Part shown: positions 1 to 7,850 of the stretch, one piece after another
Position numbering within the stretch: the stretch's first letter is position 1
How the letters are laid out: every line of letters starts with the position of its first letter
From: Thermobifida halotolerans
GTDB lineage: Bacteria > Actinomycetota > Actinomycetes > Streptosporangiales > Streptosporangiaceae
Assembly: GCF_003574835.2 (NCBI RefSeq)
Contig: NZ_CP063196.1
Coordinates: 1,736,001-1,800,000, forward strand
Reading direction: 5' to 3'
Length of the DNA stretch: 64,000 nucleotides
Position numbers and translations under genes: made by a program
Notes under the pieces: generated by a model
Databases searched by the model: none
Seen by the model: only the letters and a program-made list of their open reading frames with translations
What the model was told of the DNA's origin: nothing

Positions 1-207
1 GATCGAGGTGTCCGCAGTCGTCACGCTGTGGATCTCGTCGAAAGACTCGTCCTCGAAGTACAGCTCCAGCGCGTGTCCCAGCGCGGCGATCGCCTCCTCG
101 CGGCTCTCTCCCTGAGAGGCCGCCTCGACATCCAGCGCACGCGCCACGTGCCCGCCCAACTCCGGGTCAGGGGTCACAGCAACAGCCAGATACGCGAAGC
201 GCCCCAT
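1..207 (-). CDS. HicB-like antitoxin/UPF0150-type protein (3' end outside window)
   Basis: The minus-strand frame opens with ATG at 207 and runs off the window edge with 69 codons and no stop. The protein begins MGRFAYLAVAVTPDP and continues with a segment around EAASQGESREEAIAALGHAL. This is the layout of HicB/UPF0150 proteins: a short beta strand, a 'G...A.S.G.s.eeA...l' stretch and an amphipathic helix. HicB proteins usually neutralise a HicA RNase in type II toxin-antitoxin modules, but many actinobacterial copies are solitary. The partner gene, if any, would lie beyond position 1. The family call rests on this pattern alone. Confidence 0.55.
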   Translation of the reverse strand, partial: MGRFAYLAVAVTPDPELGGHVARALDVEAASQGESREEAIAALGHALELYFEDESFDEIHSVTTADTSI

Positions 208-296
208 GTTCTCCAGAGTACTTCCGCACGGTCCGCGCAACCTGCGCGAGACCCACACGAGGAACGGGGTGGCTCCCTCGGGAGGTCAAAACACCG

Positions 297-330
297 CAGC
301 CGCCCCCGGCTGCCAGGCCGGGGACGGCTG
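297..330. terminator. Stem-loop terminator downstream of vanZ-like gene
   Basis: Bases 297-310 (CAGCCGCCCCCGGC) pair with 317-330 with one mismatch around a 6-nt loop. The hairpin lies between the stop of the VanZ-like gene and the start of the HicB-like gene, both on the minus strand. It probably ends the vanZ transcript. There is no U-tract, which is common for actinobacterial terminators. Confidence 0.55.
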
Positions 331-382
331 TGTGGGATCAGGGTCGGAATGCGACCGCCTGGGGGCGGTGTTCCGCGGTCTT

Positions 383-1231
383 CTACCGTGCCGGGTGGCG
401 GACCTCTGGCTCTTCGGTGGCGGGGCCGCGATGTCGTGTGCCGTTCGTGCGGAAAAGGCCGAGGCACAGGGCGGCGACGGCGACCATGCCCACCCCTGTC
501 GCGGAGCCCGCCGTGTTGACCAGCAGGTCACCGACGTCGGCGCTGCGCCCGGCGGCCAGCGCCCACTGGACCGTCTCGATCGCCAGCGACAGCGCCGGCC
601 CCGCGGCCAAGCGGGCCCACCAGGCGGGGAAGGCGGCGAAGGCCAGGATGCCGATCGGGACGAACAGCAGGGCGTTGACCGTCTTCTCCTCCACGATCAG
701 GGCCGCCGACTCCTCGGCCTGGAGGAGAGGAGGCGGCAGGGCCTCCAGTTCCGCGCGCGTGTCCAGGTCCACGTCGTGTCCGTGGGCGTCGAACCACACC
801 ACGCCGCTGTCGGTGGTGGGATAGCGGTAGAAGGCCGCATCAGCCGGGTCGGCCTCCCGGCGGGCCTGCTCCACCTCCTCCGGTGACAGCTCCCGTGCCC
901 CGTAGTAGAGGGTCTCCTCCGGTCCCGGCCCCAGCACCAGGTAGGCGCCCTCCGGTTCGACGGCCGCCTGGCGCAGCTCCTCGTAGGCCGACAGCGGATT
1001 CCACGTCACGTCCCAACCGGTGGTGCCGACCTTGTCCCACCCCAGCATGGGCCCGGCCAGGACGAGCAGGTACACCGCGGCGGCCGCGCCCAGCAGCCAC
1101 CGGGCCTCCCGCGCGAACGCCCGCGGTGAGCGGCGGCGCCATCGAGCCACCACCACGGCGGCCGCGCCCAGCACCACCAGGGCGATGCCCACCGTCAACG
1201 GCGTCACGTAGAACAGCACCTGCCACATCAC
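383..1231 (-). CDS. VanZ-like family membrane protein
   Basis: 282 residues with hydrophobic segments near residues 5-30, 43-63, 178-195 and 250-270. The C-terminal half carries the VanZ signature: NALLFVPIGIL, then ETVQWAL, then GRSADVGDLLVNTAGS. VanZ proteins are integral membrane proteins. The founding member gives low-level teicoplanin resistance, but most actinobacterial members are of unknown function. An extracytoplasmic-looking region of about 110 residues separates the N-terminal helices from the VanZ core. The start is GTG at 1231 or ATG three bases later, behind GGAGGAGAG. Translation from either start gives essentially the same protein. Confidence 0.85.
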   Translation of the reverse strand: MMWQVLFYVTPLTVGIALVVLGAAAVVVARWRRRSPRAFAREARWLLGAAAAVYLLVLAGPMLGWDKVGTTGWDVTWNPLSAYEELRQAAVEPEGAYLVLGPGPEETLYYGARELSPEEVEQARREADPADAAFYRYPTTDSGVVWFDAHGHDVDLDTRAELEALPPPLLQAEESAALIVEEKTVNALLFVPIGILAFAAFPAWWARLAAGPALSLAIETVQWALAAGRSADVGDLLVNTAGSATGVGMVAVAALCLGLFRTNGTRHRGPATEEPEVRHPAR

Positions 1232-1249
1232 GAGTCTCTTTCTCTCCTC

Positions 1250-1285
1250 CTGGTTCCGGCCGGGCGGACGTCCGGCCGGAACCAG
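1250..1285. terminator. 14-bp perfect hairpin upstream of vanZ-like gene
   Basis: CTGGTTCCGGCCGG (1250-1263) pairs perfectly with 1272-1285 around an 8-nt loop. It sits just upstream of the vanZ-like ribosome binding site and downstream of a small remnant ORF on the same strand. It could end that older transcript or act in the vanZ 5' leader. Confidence 0.5.
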
Positions 1286-1439
1286 GGAAGGTGTAGGAAG
1301 CCGCTTCTGCTACGGCCTCATGCGGTCACAGGCACGAGACCGTTTCGGTCTCGTACATGGTGCTCGATCCCGCAACCTGCATGAGTCCCGTAACCGGAGG
1401 ACCACCATAGGTGAAGTAGGACCTGATGCGGAACGTGGC

Positions 1440-1598
1440 TTAGGAACTCCACTGGTCGGAGTAACCGGACTGGCGGACCCCGAACTTCGCACTGATTGTG
1501 CTGCCGTAGTCCTTGAAGTAGTCCACTGAGGCATTGCTGCAGTTGAAGGCATCAATACGCAAGGTGCCGTTGCTCAGGATGCCGTAGCCGATCGCCAT
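1440..1598 (-). pseudogene. C-terminal remnant of an unidentified protein
   Basis: A 52-codon frame ends with TAA at 1440. Its product, starting MAIGYGILSNGTLRIDAFNC and ending GYSDQWSS, looks like real protein rather than a G/C-rich shadow frame. It contains Asn, Lys, Phe, Tyr and Ile and uses AT-ending codons unlike its neighbours. No ribosome binding site precedes the ATG at 1598, and the upstream sequence switches straight into the decayed transposase. It is most likely the 3' end of a gene cut by that transposon. The family is not recognised. Confidence 0.4.
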
Positions 1599-1599
1599 C

Positions 1600-2545
1600 G
1601 GCCAGGGAGGCGTCCACCATGCGCCGCAGGATGCCCTTCTTGCCCGGCACCGCGGTCAGCTCCCCGATCAGCTCCTTCTCCACCCGCTTCTCCGCACGGG
1701 CGTTGATCCGGTGGATGAGACGGATCAACAGCTCCACCAGGCCGTCGATCAGCTCGGCCTGCCGGGTCCAACACAGGGCGGCCAGCAGGGTGTAGCGCAC
1801 CGGCTCGGCGAAGTCGGAGGGGTACATCCGGGCCGCGCGCGAGCGCCAGGCGGCCACGATCTTCTCCGACACGCTCCCGAACGGCTCGTCCGGCAGCCCC
1901 AGGGCCTGGACGGTCTTGAGCTTGTCGATCTCGGTGAGCCGGGTCCCAGCCCCAACGGCCCGGGGTCGGACTTCACGGTCCCCAACACGCCCTCGGTGCC
2001 CAGCACCCGGCTCTGGATCCGGTCGCAGACCCCTGAGCCCAGGCGGGTCATCACGCTGGTGGTGAAGCCTCCTCAAACCGGCGCACCCCCGAGGCGACGA
2101 CCCGCTCGGTCTGCCCGGGTGGGGGAGGTTCGATCTTCAGAGTGCGGCACCGGCGCCGAACGGCCTGGGCGAGCTCGTCGCGGTCGACCTCCACCGGGCA
2201 CACCTGGTCGGCCAGTCAGTCGGCGAGCTGGTCCTCTTCATCCTCGGTGGCCGGATGTGTGCCGTACTTGTCGCGGATCTGATAACGGTGGTACTCGATC
2301 GTCCGACCGATCCAGGCATACTTGGCGAACAGGGCCGCCTCGACGTCACCTGGTCGGCGACGAACTCCACCGCGGCCGCCGGGATCTCCTCCGCGTAGGT
2401 GGGGATGCAACCCTCGATCTGGAAGAACTTCAGCAGCAGCGCGAAGCCGAGCCGTGTCGCCCCGCTCTTGTTGCCGACCAGTTCTCGGTCGCCTTGCTCC
2501 AGTGTCCACTCGTCGACGAGTTCTTCGGGGGTCCAGCCCTGGCGC
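1600..2545 (-). pseudogene. Tn3-family transposase (DUF4158 region), frameshifted remnant
   Basis: Pieces of one protein appear in successive frames along the minus strand. The N-terminal part reads GWTPEELVDEWTLEQGDREL and continues with a conserved GFALLLKFFQ segment near 2435. After a frame change come YAWIGRTIEYHR and TEDEEDQLAD (about 2345-2220). The next frame carries VMTRLGSGVCDRIQ near 2050. The last piece, LTEIDKLKTVQALG through YPSDFAEPVRYTLLAALCW to GKKGILRRMVDASL, runs to about 1600. This is the N-terminal DUF4158 and linker of Tn3-type DDE transposases. The catalytic DDE domain is absent, so the element is dead. At least two frameshifts and a 3' truncation are visible. Confidence 0.75.
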
Positions 2546-2643
2546 ACACCCACTCCGGGTGGTCGGCTGCTCCGACACCGCGGTTTCCGGCGGCACCGTT
2601 TCGAGCCGGGCCCACGCTCCACCGGCCCCGCCGCCCCCTGCTC

Positions 2644-3240
2644 TCAGCCGAGCAGCAGGCGCAGCGCGAGGGCGACCATCACGACCCCGACGGCCAGGTC
2701 GAGCAGCCGCCAGGTGGCGGGGCGGCCCAGCACGTGCGAGGCCGCACGCGCCCCGAACCCCAGGCAGGCGAACCAGGCGAGACTGCCCGCGGCGGCCCCT
2801 GCGGCGAACCACCACCGGTCCGCGCCGTGCTGGTTGGCCAGTGAGCCGAGCATGAGCACCGTGTCGAGGTAGACGTGCGGGTTGAGGTAGGTGAGCGCGA
2901 GCGTGGTGGCGACCACCGCCCACCGGCCGCCCTCCCGCTCGGGTGCGGCGTGCAGCGCCTGGGGCCGGCGCGCGCTCCACAGCGACCGCGCCCCGTAGGC
3001 GGCGAGGTAGGCCGCACCGCTCCACCGCAGCACCGCCAGCACCGTCGGATGCTGCTGCACGAGCGCGCCCACACCGCCCACCCCCACGGCGATGAGCAGC
3101 GCGTCGGAGGCGGCGCACAGGGCGACGACCAGGCCGACGTGGGCGCGTCGCAGTCCCTGGCGCAGGACGAAGGCGTTCTGCGCGCCGATGGCCATGATCA
3201 ACGACAGTCCGGTCAGCAGACCGGCGACAGCAGCGGACAC
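2644..3240 (-). CDS. LysE/ArgO family amino-acid exporter
   Basis: A 198-residue inner-membrane protein with about six predicted helices. It begins with the LysE-family pattern GLSLIMAIGAQNAFVLRQGL and has the conserved TYLNPHVYLDTVLMLG segment near residue 115. Length and pattern match LysE/ArgO exporters of L-lysine, L-arginine and canavanine, which discharge excess basic amino acids. The gene is divergent from a LysG/ArgP-type LysR regulator 69 bp away. That is the standard arrangement in actinobacteria, where the regulator switches the exporter on when intracellular Lys or Arg is high. Substrate specificity is inferred from this pairing. Confidence 0.9.
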   Translation of the reverse strand: MSAAVAGLLTGLSLIMAIGAQNAFVLRQGLRRAHVGLVVALCAASDALLIAVGVGGVGALVQQHPTVLAVLRWSGAAYLAAYGARSLWSARRPQALHAAPEREGGRWAVVATTLALTYLNPHVYLDTVLMLGSLANQHGADRWWFAAGAAAGSLAWFACLGFGARAASHVLGRPATWRLLDLAVGVVMVALALRLLLG

Positions 3241-3309
3241 GCTCTGACCCTAGGGACCGCCCCCTGTGAAGTAAAACGAAAGATTCTGCGGATCCGTTAG
3301 GTTTGCTTC

Positions 3310-4185
3310 ATGCGCGTCAGTCCCGAGCAGCTCGCCGCCCTGGTCGCGGTCGTCGACCACGGCACGTTCGACGCCGCCGCACGGCACCTGTCGGTCTCCC
3401 CCTCGGCGGTCAGCCAGCGCATCCGCGCTCTGGAGTCCCGGCTGGGCCGGGTGGTGGTGGCGCGGAGTGCGCCGTGTCGGCCGACCGAGGCGGGCCGGGT
3501 GCTGCTGCGCCTGGCCCGCCAGCAGCAGCTGCTGGAACGCGAGGCGCTGGCCGAACTGCACGCCGGGGAGCACACGGCCGTGGAGGTGGCGGTCGCGGTC
3601 AACGCGGACTCGCTGGCGACCTGGTTCGCCCGGGTGCTCGACGCGTGCGCCTCGTGGCCGGACGTGACCGTGCGGCTGCACGTGGAGGACCAGGACCACT
3701 CGGCCGCGCTCCTGCGCTCCGGGGCGGTTCTCGCGGCCGTCACCTCCGATCCCGTCGCGGTGCAGGGCTGTGCGGTGGAGCGTCTCGGCACGATGCGCTA
3801 CCTGCCGGTCGCCGCCCCCGCTCTGGCCCGCGTCCACGGAGGCGAGCGGGGGACCGACTGGGCGGCGATGCCCGTGGTGCGGTTCAACGCCAAGGACGAC
3901 CTGCAGCACCGGCTGCTGGCCTCCCGTGGCGTCACCGTGTCCCCGCCCACGCACGTCGTGCCCTCCTCGGAGGGGTTCGTGGCCGCGGTGCGGGCGGGGC
4001 TCGGCTGGGGCATGGTGCCACGGGAGCAGTTGGGCGACGACCTGGCAACCGGGCGGCTGGTGCGGTTGGGTGACGCTGAGGCGGTCGACGTCCCGTTGCA
4101 CTGGCAGTGCTGGCGGCTGCGTTCTGAGCGCCTCGGCCGCGTCAGCGCGGCCGTGCGCGCCGCCGCGGCCGCCCTGCACCGCTGA
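3310..4185 (+). CDS. LysR-family regulator, LysG/ArgP type
   Basis: 291 residues. An N-terminal winged helix-turn-helix (DAAARHLSVSPSAVSQRIRAL, residues about 20-40) is followed by a LysR effector domain. The short N-terminal wing and the divergent lysE-like gene place it with LysG/ArgP regulators, which bind basic amino acids and activate the exporter gene. The ATG at 3310 is the first start and gives the expected N-terminus (VSPEQLAALVAVVDHG). The 69-bp intergenic stretch is the only AT-richer sequence nearby and should hold both promoters and the operator. Confidence 0.9.
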   Translation: MRVSPEQLAALVAVVDHGTFDAAARHLSVSPSAVSQRIRALESRLGRVVVARSAPCRPTEAGRVLLRLARQQQLLEREALAELHAGEHTAVEVAVAVNADSLATWFARVLDACASWPDVTVRLHVEDQDHSAALLRSGAVLAAVTSDPVAVQGCAVERLGTMRYLPVAAPALARVHGGERGTDWAAMPVVRFNAKDDLQHRLLASRGVTVSPPTHVVPSSEGFVAAVRAGLGWGMVPREQLGDDLATGRLVRLGDAEAVDVPLHWQCWRLRSERLGRVSAAVRAAAAALHR

Positions 4186-4356
4186 TCCGGCCGCCGCGTC
4201 CCCGAGAGGGCGCGCCCGGTCCGGCCTCGGGCGCGCTGCTGCTCTTGGCTGCGGCCGTGGAGCGACTGCTTATGGGGGCGCGCACGGACAGGACCACGCC
4301 CCGCGCGGGGCGGACCTCGTCACCGCCTCGGTGGCCGATCCCTGAGACGCCCCGCG

Positions 4357-4794
4357 TCACTCCGGGTGGCCGGACGGGAAGCGGGCCTCCCGCTGTCCGA
4401 GGTCTGCGCCGCGGGGCTTCTCGTGGTCGGTGCGCCACACCACCTCGGCGGCCACGCGGCGCAGGCGCCAGCCGCGCGGGGTGCGCGCCGCCTCCATGCG
4501 GTACTCCTCGCCGACGGTGGAGGCCGCGCGGCCGGGGGTGGGGCAGAAGACCGCGATCTGCTGGGCGGTGAGCGTGGCGCGGTCGCCGTCGAGGGTGATG
4601 AGCGGGTTGGTGGTCAGGTGGTGGGTGCCGGCGTGGCCGCCGTGGCTGCGACGTGCCAGGGCCGCGATCCGGTCGACGCCGCTGACCTCGCCGGAGGCCA
4701 CGACGACCGTGGCGTCCTCGGTGAAGACCGAGCGCGCCTCGTCGAAGCGCCCCTCGTCGAGCCAGCGGCCGTGGCGGGCGAGCAGGTCGGTCAA
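4357..4794 (-). CDS. SnoaL-like/NTF2-fold protein with apparent 5' frameshift
   Basis: The readable frame gives about 145 residues of an NTF2/SnoaL-like fold: an N-terminal helix with ARHGRWLDEGRFDEA, the strand TEDATVVVASGEVSG, then HHLTTNPLI and a C-terminal EEYRMEAARTPRGW sheet. Such proteins are small cone-shaped enzymes or binding proteins. The marked start is a weak TTG without a Shine-Dalgarno. The natural start appears to be ATG at 4867, preceded by GGAG, encoding MTT. That frame loses the family sequence within a few codons at a C-rich run (CCCCTCCCC). In the family frame a TGA lies at the same spot. A one-base indel there would join the two and give about 169 residues. The gene is divergent from a MarR regulator that probably controls it. 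Confidence 0.7.
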   Translation of the reverse strand: MTDLLARHGRWLDEGRFDEARSVFTEDATVVVASGEVSGVDRIAALARRSHGGHAGTHHLTTNPLITLDGDRATLTAQQIAVFCPTPGRAASTVGEEYRMEAARTPRGWRLRRVAAEVVWRTDHEKPRGADLGQREARFPSGHPE

Positions 4795-4915
4795 CTCGGC
4801 GCGGTCGGTGAGGGTCTGCAGGTGCTGCCGAAGCGTCCTCGGGTCGGTGTCGGGGAGGGGTGGTCATGGGCTGCTCCGTGACAGAAGGGTTCTGGGTGAA
4901 CGGACCACACCAGTA

Positions 4916-4971
4916 TTGGTTACACCAACATTGGTGTTGATTGACCATAGCTGAAAGTTGGTGACGCCAAC
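4916..4971. promoter_or_regulatory. MarR-type operator sites between divergent genes
   Basis: Three copies of the half-site ACCAA/TTGGT lie here. TTGGT (4916-4920), TAC and ACCAA (4924-4928) form one inverted repeat, and CA then TTGGT (4931-4935) gives a second overlapping one. A third palindrome, GTTGG-TGACG-CCAAC, occupies 4957-4971. They lie between the SnoaL-like gene and the marR gene and overlap the only AT-rich promoter stretch. They are probably bound by the adjacent MarR protein for autorepression and control of the divergent gene. Confidence 0.6.
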
Positions 4972-4989
4972 AAGCACTAGAATCGAGTT

Positions 4990-5439
4990 ATGACCGCCGA
5001 TCCCACCGAGACGCCTCCCCGCCGACTGAGTGGCCTGCCCAGCCGTCTGCTGACCCAGACGGCCGCACACGTCCACCGCCTGGTCACGCACGGCCTGGGA
5101 GACTTCCGCACCCACCACTACGCCCTGATGGCCGCCCTGGCCGAAGCGGGACCGTCCAGCCAGGCCGTGCTGGGCCGCCGCTGCGGGATGGACCGCAGCG
5201 ACGTCACCGCCGCGGTCACCGAACTGGCCTCCCGGGGACTCCTCCGACGCACCGTGGACCCCGCCCACCGCCGCCGCAACATCGTCGCCCTGACCGCCGA
5301 GGGCGAGAACGCGCTACGCGAGTTGGACCAGCGGGTGCAGCGCCTCCAGGACGAGGCGTTTGCGCCCCTGACCCCGACAGAGCGCGCCCACCTGGCCGAA
5401 CTCCTCACCCGTCTCCTGGACCACCACACCCGTCCCTGA
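4990..5439 (+). CDS. MarR-family transcriptional regulator
   Basis: 149 residues with the MarR winged-helix layout: a dimerisation helix, HHYALMAALAEAGPSSQAVLGRRCGMDRSDVTAAVTELASRG as the HTH, and a wing with DPAHRRRNIVALTAEG. MarR proteins are dimeric, ligand-released repressors. The ATG at 4990 is close behind palindromic half-sites that probably serve as its own operator. The divergent SnoaL-like gene is the likely regulated partner. The ligand cannot be read from sequence. Confidence 0.9.
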   Translation: MTADPTETPPRRLSGLPSRLLTQTAAHVHRLVTHGLGDFRTHHYALMAALAEAGPSSQAVLGRRCGMDRSDVTAAVTELASRGLLRRTVDPAHRRRNIVALTAEGENALRELDQRVQRLQDEAFAPLTPTERAHLAELLTRLLDHHTRP

Positions 5440-5461
5440 CCCCGACCGGCGTCCCTCCCCT

Positions 5462-5850
5462 CAGGCGCCCAGGCCGCGCAGCAGCACGGCCAGACCTTCG
5501 AGGAACTCCCGGTCGGCGTCGACACCGCGGGCCTGCCGCGCGATCTCCGGCCAGGTACGGAAAACTCGGTCGGCGGCAATGTGGAGAGGGCGACCGCGCC
5601 CTCACCGGACAGGGCCCCAGGTGCTCGACCCGGATCGCCCCGATGACGCAGGCGAGCAGGCTGCGCAGCGCGACAACCCGCCATCCGCCCTCGATGCCCG
5701 CCTCGGTGAGAACGGCGAGTACCGTCTCCGACCGGCGCAGCACGCTGGGGGACCGGTGCCGGTGGGTGAGCGCCAGCAAGATGACCGACGGATGGGCGCA
5801 CACGGCGTCGCACCAGGACCTCGATCCGCTCCCGCCACGGGCGCGCCCGG
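5462..5850 (-). pseudogene. TetR-family regulator, decayed C-terminal fragment
   Basis: Three minus-strand frames each hold part of one TetR ligand-binding domain. Near 5830 is RARPWRERIEVLV. In the next frame is HPSVILLALTHRHRSP, followed by VLRRSETVLAVLTEAG and WRVVALRSLLACVIGAI down to about 5600. A third frame ends with DREFLEGLAVLLRGLGA and a TGA near 5462. The DNA-binding HTH is missing at the 5' side. Two frameshifts plus the lost N-terminus make it non-functional. Confidence 0.6.
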
Positions 5851-5864
5851 ATCCGACGGCGCCG

Positions 5865-6245
5865 CCGTACGCCCCCGCGCCCTCGTCCCCGTCTTCGGAC
5901 CACCGGCCCCGTCCCCGACCGCAACCGACCGGTCCACCGGAATCCGCGAGGCCGTGGTCTTCTCCCCGCCGAGGAACTGCCGGACCACACCGCCGACCTC
6001 CCGTCCGCGGTTGTCGTCGACCCCGACCAGCGGCTGTACACCGAATTCGGCGTCGAGGCCGCGCCGCGCGCTGCTCGACCCGTGCGCCTGGGGACCGACG
6101 GCACGACCGCACGGGGGGCCGCCCCGGCCTGCCCGCCGACTTCCCCGTCACCAGCCACGGCCGCGTCGCCGCCGCCAGGTACGGCGAGCACGTCTACGAC
6201 CAGTGGTCGGTCGACGAACCGCTGGAACTGGCGGCCCGCGCAACG
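5865..6245 (+). pseudogene. Peroxiredoxin-like (AhpC/TSA-fold) protein remnant
   Basis: Plus-strand fragments in shifting frames resemble the C-terminal half of a thioredoxin-fold peroxiredoxin-like protein. VVVDPDQRLYTEFGVEAAP (near 6010) matches the 'vvsDP...ly..fGv' segment, and GRVAAARYGEHVYDQWSVDE (near 6170) matches the C-terminal 'G.v....yG.h..D..s.de' stretch. At least one frameshift separates them and no intact start or N-terminal redox motif is present. It stands head-to-head with the decayed tetR and may have been its target. Confidence 0.5.
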
Positions 6246-6479
6246 CGACCGACTCCCCCAGCCCGGTGCGGAAGGCCGCGGTGGCCCCGGTGGTGTCCGC
6301 ATGTCCCACGCGCGACGCCACGGACCGGCGCGGGCGGGAGGAGCACCGGCCACACCACCGCCGCCGTCCCGGCACCGCGAATGCCCCGCCCCGCTGCCAC
6401 ACCCCCGATTTCGGTATCGTCATCCGATATCGGACGAAGCCAGTGGAACGGGCCACTCACCCGCGAAGGAGACCGGACC

Positions 6480-6566
6480 GTGAGCGAACCACCGGTGCCC
6501 CCGGCCGCCCTGCGGCCGCCGTCGGCACACCCCCGGCCAGGAACCCCGCGCGCGGTGCGCGGATGA
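6480..6566 (+). CDS. 28-residue ORF overlapping chrA start
   Basis: A GTG start behind AAGGAGA opens a 28-codon frame. Its TGA overlaps the chrA ATG (ATGA). The product is Pro/Arg-rich (VSEPPVPPAALRPP...) and has no recognisable domain. It is either a translational coupling leader for chrA, or the true N-terminus of ChrA separated by a one-base frameshift: ChrA homologues often start with a short Pro-rich tail. A weak inverted repeat TATCG-N5-CGATA (6415-6429) lies 50 bp upstream and may be an operator. Confidence 0.35.
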   Translation: MSEPPVPPAALRPPSAHPRPGTPRAVRG

Positions 6567-7777
6567 GCGGGCGGACCACGGCGCCGGCTCCCGGACGCGG
6601 GACGGTCGGCGAGGTGTTCGGCGCCTTCCTGCTGCTGGGACTGACCTCCTTCGGCGGACCGGTGGCGCACCTGGGCTACTTCCGGGAGGCGTTCGTGGTG
6701 CGGCGCCGCTGGCTCACCGAGACCGCCTACGCCGACCTGGTGGCGCTGTGCCAGTTCCTGCCCGGCCCGGCCTCCAGCCAGGTCGGCATGGCCATCGGCC
6801 TGCGCCGCGCCGGATACGCGGGTATGGCCGCGGCGTGGGTGGCCTTCACCCTGCCCTCGGCGGCGCTGCTGGCGGCCTTCGCCCTGGGGGTCCAGGCCGT
6901 GGGAGCCCAGCCCGGAGCCGGGTGGCTGCTCGGACTCAAGGCCGCGGCGGTGGCCGTGGTCGCCCACGCCGTGGTGGGCATGGCCACCAGCCTGGCCTCG
7001 GGCAGACGCCAGGCCACGATCGCGGTGGCCTCTCTGGTCCTGGTCCTGCTGCTGCCCTCGACCCTGAGCCAGGTCGCGGCCATCGCCCTGGGCGCTGCGC
7101 TGGGCGCGGTGTGGCTCACCACGGCGCCGCCCGCCGACGGCGACGCGGCCGCCCCCGGCGTTCCCGTGCGCCGCACGACCGCCCTGGCCTGCCTGGCCGT
7201 GTTCGCCGCCCTGCTGGCGGGGCTGCCCCTCCTGGCCGCGCTGACCGGCAACACGGCCCTGGCCACGGCGGACGGCTTCTACCGCGCCGGATCGCTGGTC
7301 TTCGGCGGCGGACACGTGGTGCTGCCGCTGCTGGAGGCCGAGGTCGTGGGCACCGGAGCGGTGGACCACGAGTCCTTCCTGGCCGGCTACGGCGCGGCGC
7401 AGGCCGTGCCCGGACCGCTGTTCACCTTCGCCGCCTACCTGGGGGCGCTGCTGCCCGTGGCCGCAAACCCGCTGCTGGGGGCGGCGCTGGCCCTGGCGGC
7501 GATCTTCCTGCCCTCGGCGCTGCTGGTCGTGGGCACCCTGCCGTTCTGGGAACAGCTGCGCACCGCCGCGCACGCCCGGCGCGCGGTGGCCGGGGCCGGT
7601 GCGGCGGTGGTGGGGATCCTCGCCGCGGCCCTGTACGACCCGGTCTTCGTCCAGGGGGTGGTCTCGCCCGCGACGATGGCCGTGGCCGCGGTCGCGTTCG
7701 TGGCCCTGGCGGTGTGGCGCGCCCCCGCCTGGGCGGTGGTCCTGGCGGCCAGCGCGGTCGGGGCGCTGGCCCTGTGA
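6563..7777 (+). CDS. chrA: Chromate transporter, CHR family (ChrA)
   Basis: 404 residues and about 10-12 hydrophobic segments, the usual size of a long-chain CHR protein with two homologous CHR halves. The first half holds TSFGGPVAHLGYFR and the second holds FGGGHVVLPLLEAEVV near residue 250. Both are characteristic CHR motifs, as is the LCQFLPGPASSQ segment. ChrA proteins export chromate (or sulfate analogues) across the membrane. The start ATG overlaps the stop of a tiny upstream ORF. A strong bidirectional terminator follows immediately. A metal efflux operon lies convergently next to it, so this is a small metal-resistance block. Confidence 0.9.
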   Translation: MSGRTTAPAPGRGTVGEVFGAFLLLGLTSFGGPVAHLGYFREAFVVRRRWLTETAYADLVALCQFLPGPASSQVGMAIGLRRAGYAGMAAAWVAFTLPSAALLAAFALGVQAVGAQPGAGWLLGLKAAAVAVVAHAVVGMATSLASGRRQATIAVASLVLVLLLPSTLSQVAAIALGAALGAVWLTTAPPADGDAAAPGVPVRRTTALACLAVFAALLAGLPLLAALTGNTALATADGFYRAGSLVFGGGHVVLPLLEAEVVGTGAVDHESFLAGYGAAQAVPGPLFTFAAYLGALLPVAANPLLGAALALAAIFLPSALLVVGTLPFWEQLRTAAHARRAVAGAGAAVVGILAAALYDPVFVQGVVSPATMAVAAVAFVALAVWRAPAWAVVLAASAVGALAL

Positions 7778-7812
7778 GCGGTGGGGCGACGCTGAGGGCG
7801 TCGCCCCACCGC
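7778..7812. terminator. Bidirectional terminator, 15-bp perfect stem
   Basis: 7778-7792 (GCGGTGGGGCGACGC) pairs perfectly with 7798-7812 around TGAGG. It begins at the last bases of chrA and sits between chrA and the convergent P-type ATPase gene, so it can serve both. Confidence 0.8.
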
Positions 7813-7850
7813 CCGGGAAGGGACCGGCTCCACCCTCCCCGGGCGGCCCG

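Noticed and set aside
5579-6562. Long N-terminal extension of chrA in frame
   Set aside because: The extension is Pro/Arg-rich, antisense to a decayed tetR, and lacks family similarity. ChrA homology begins after 6563.
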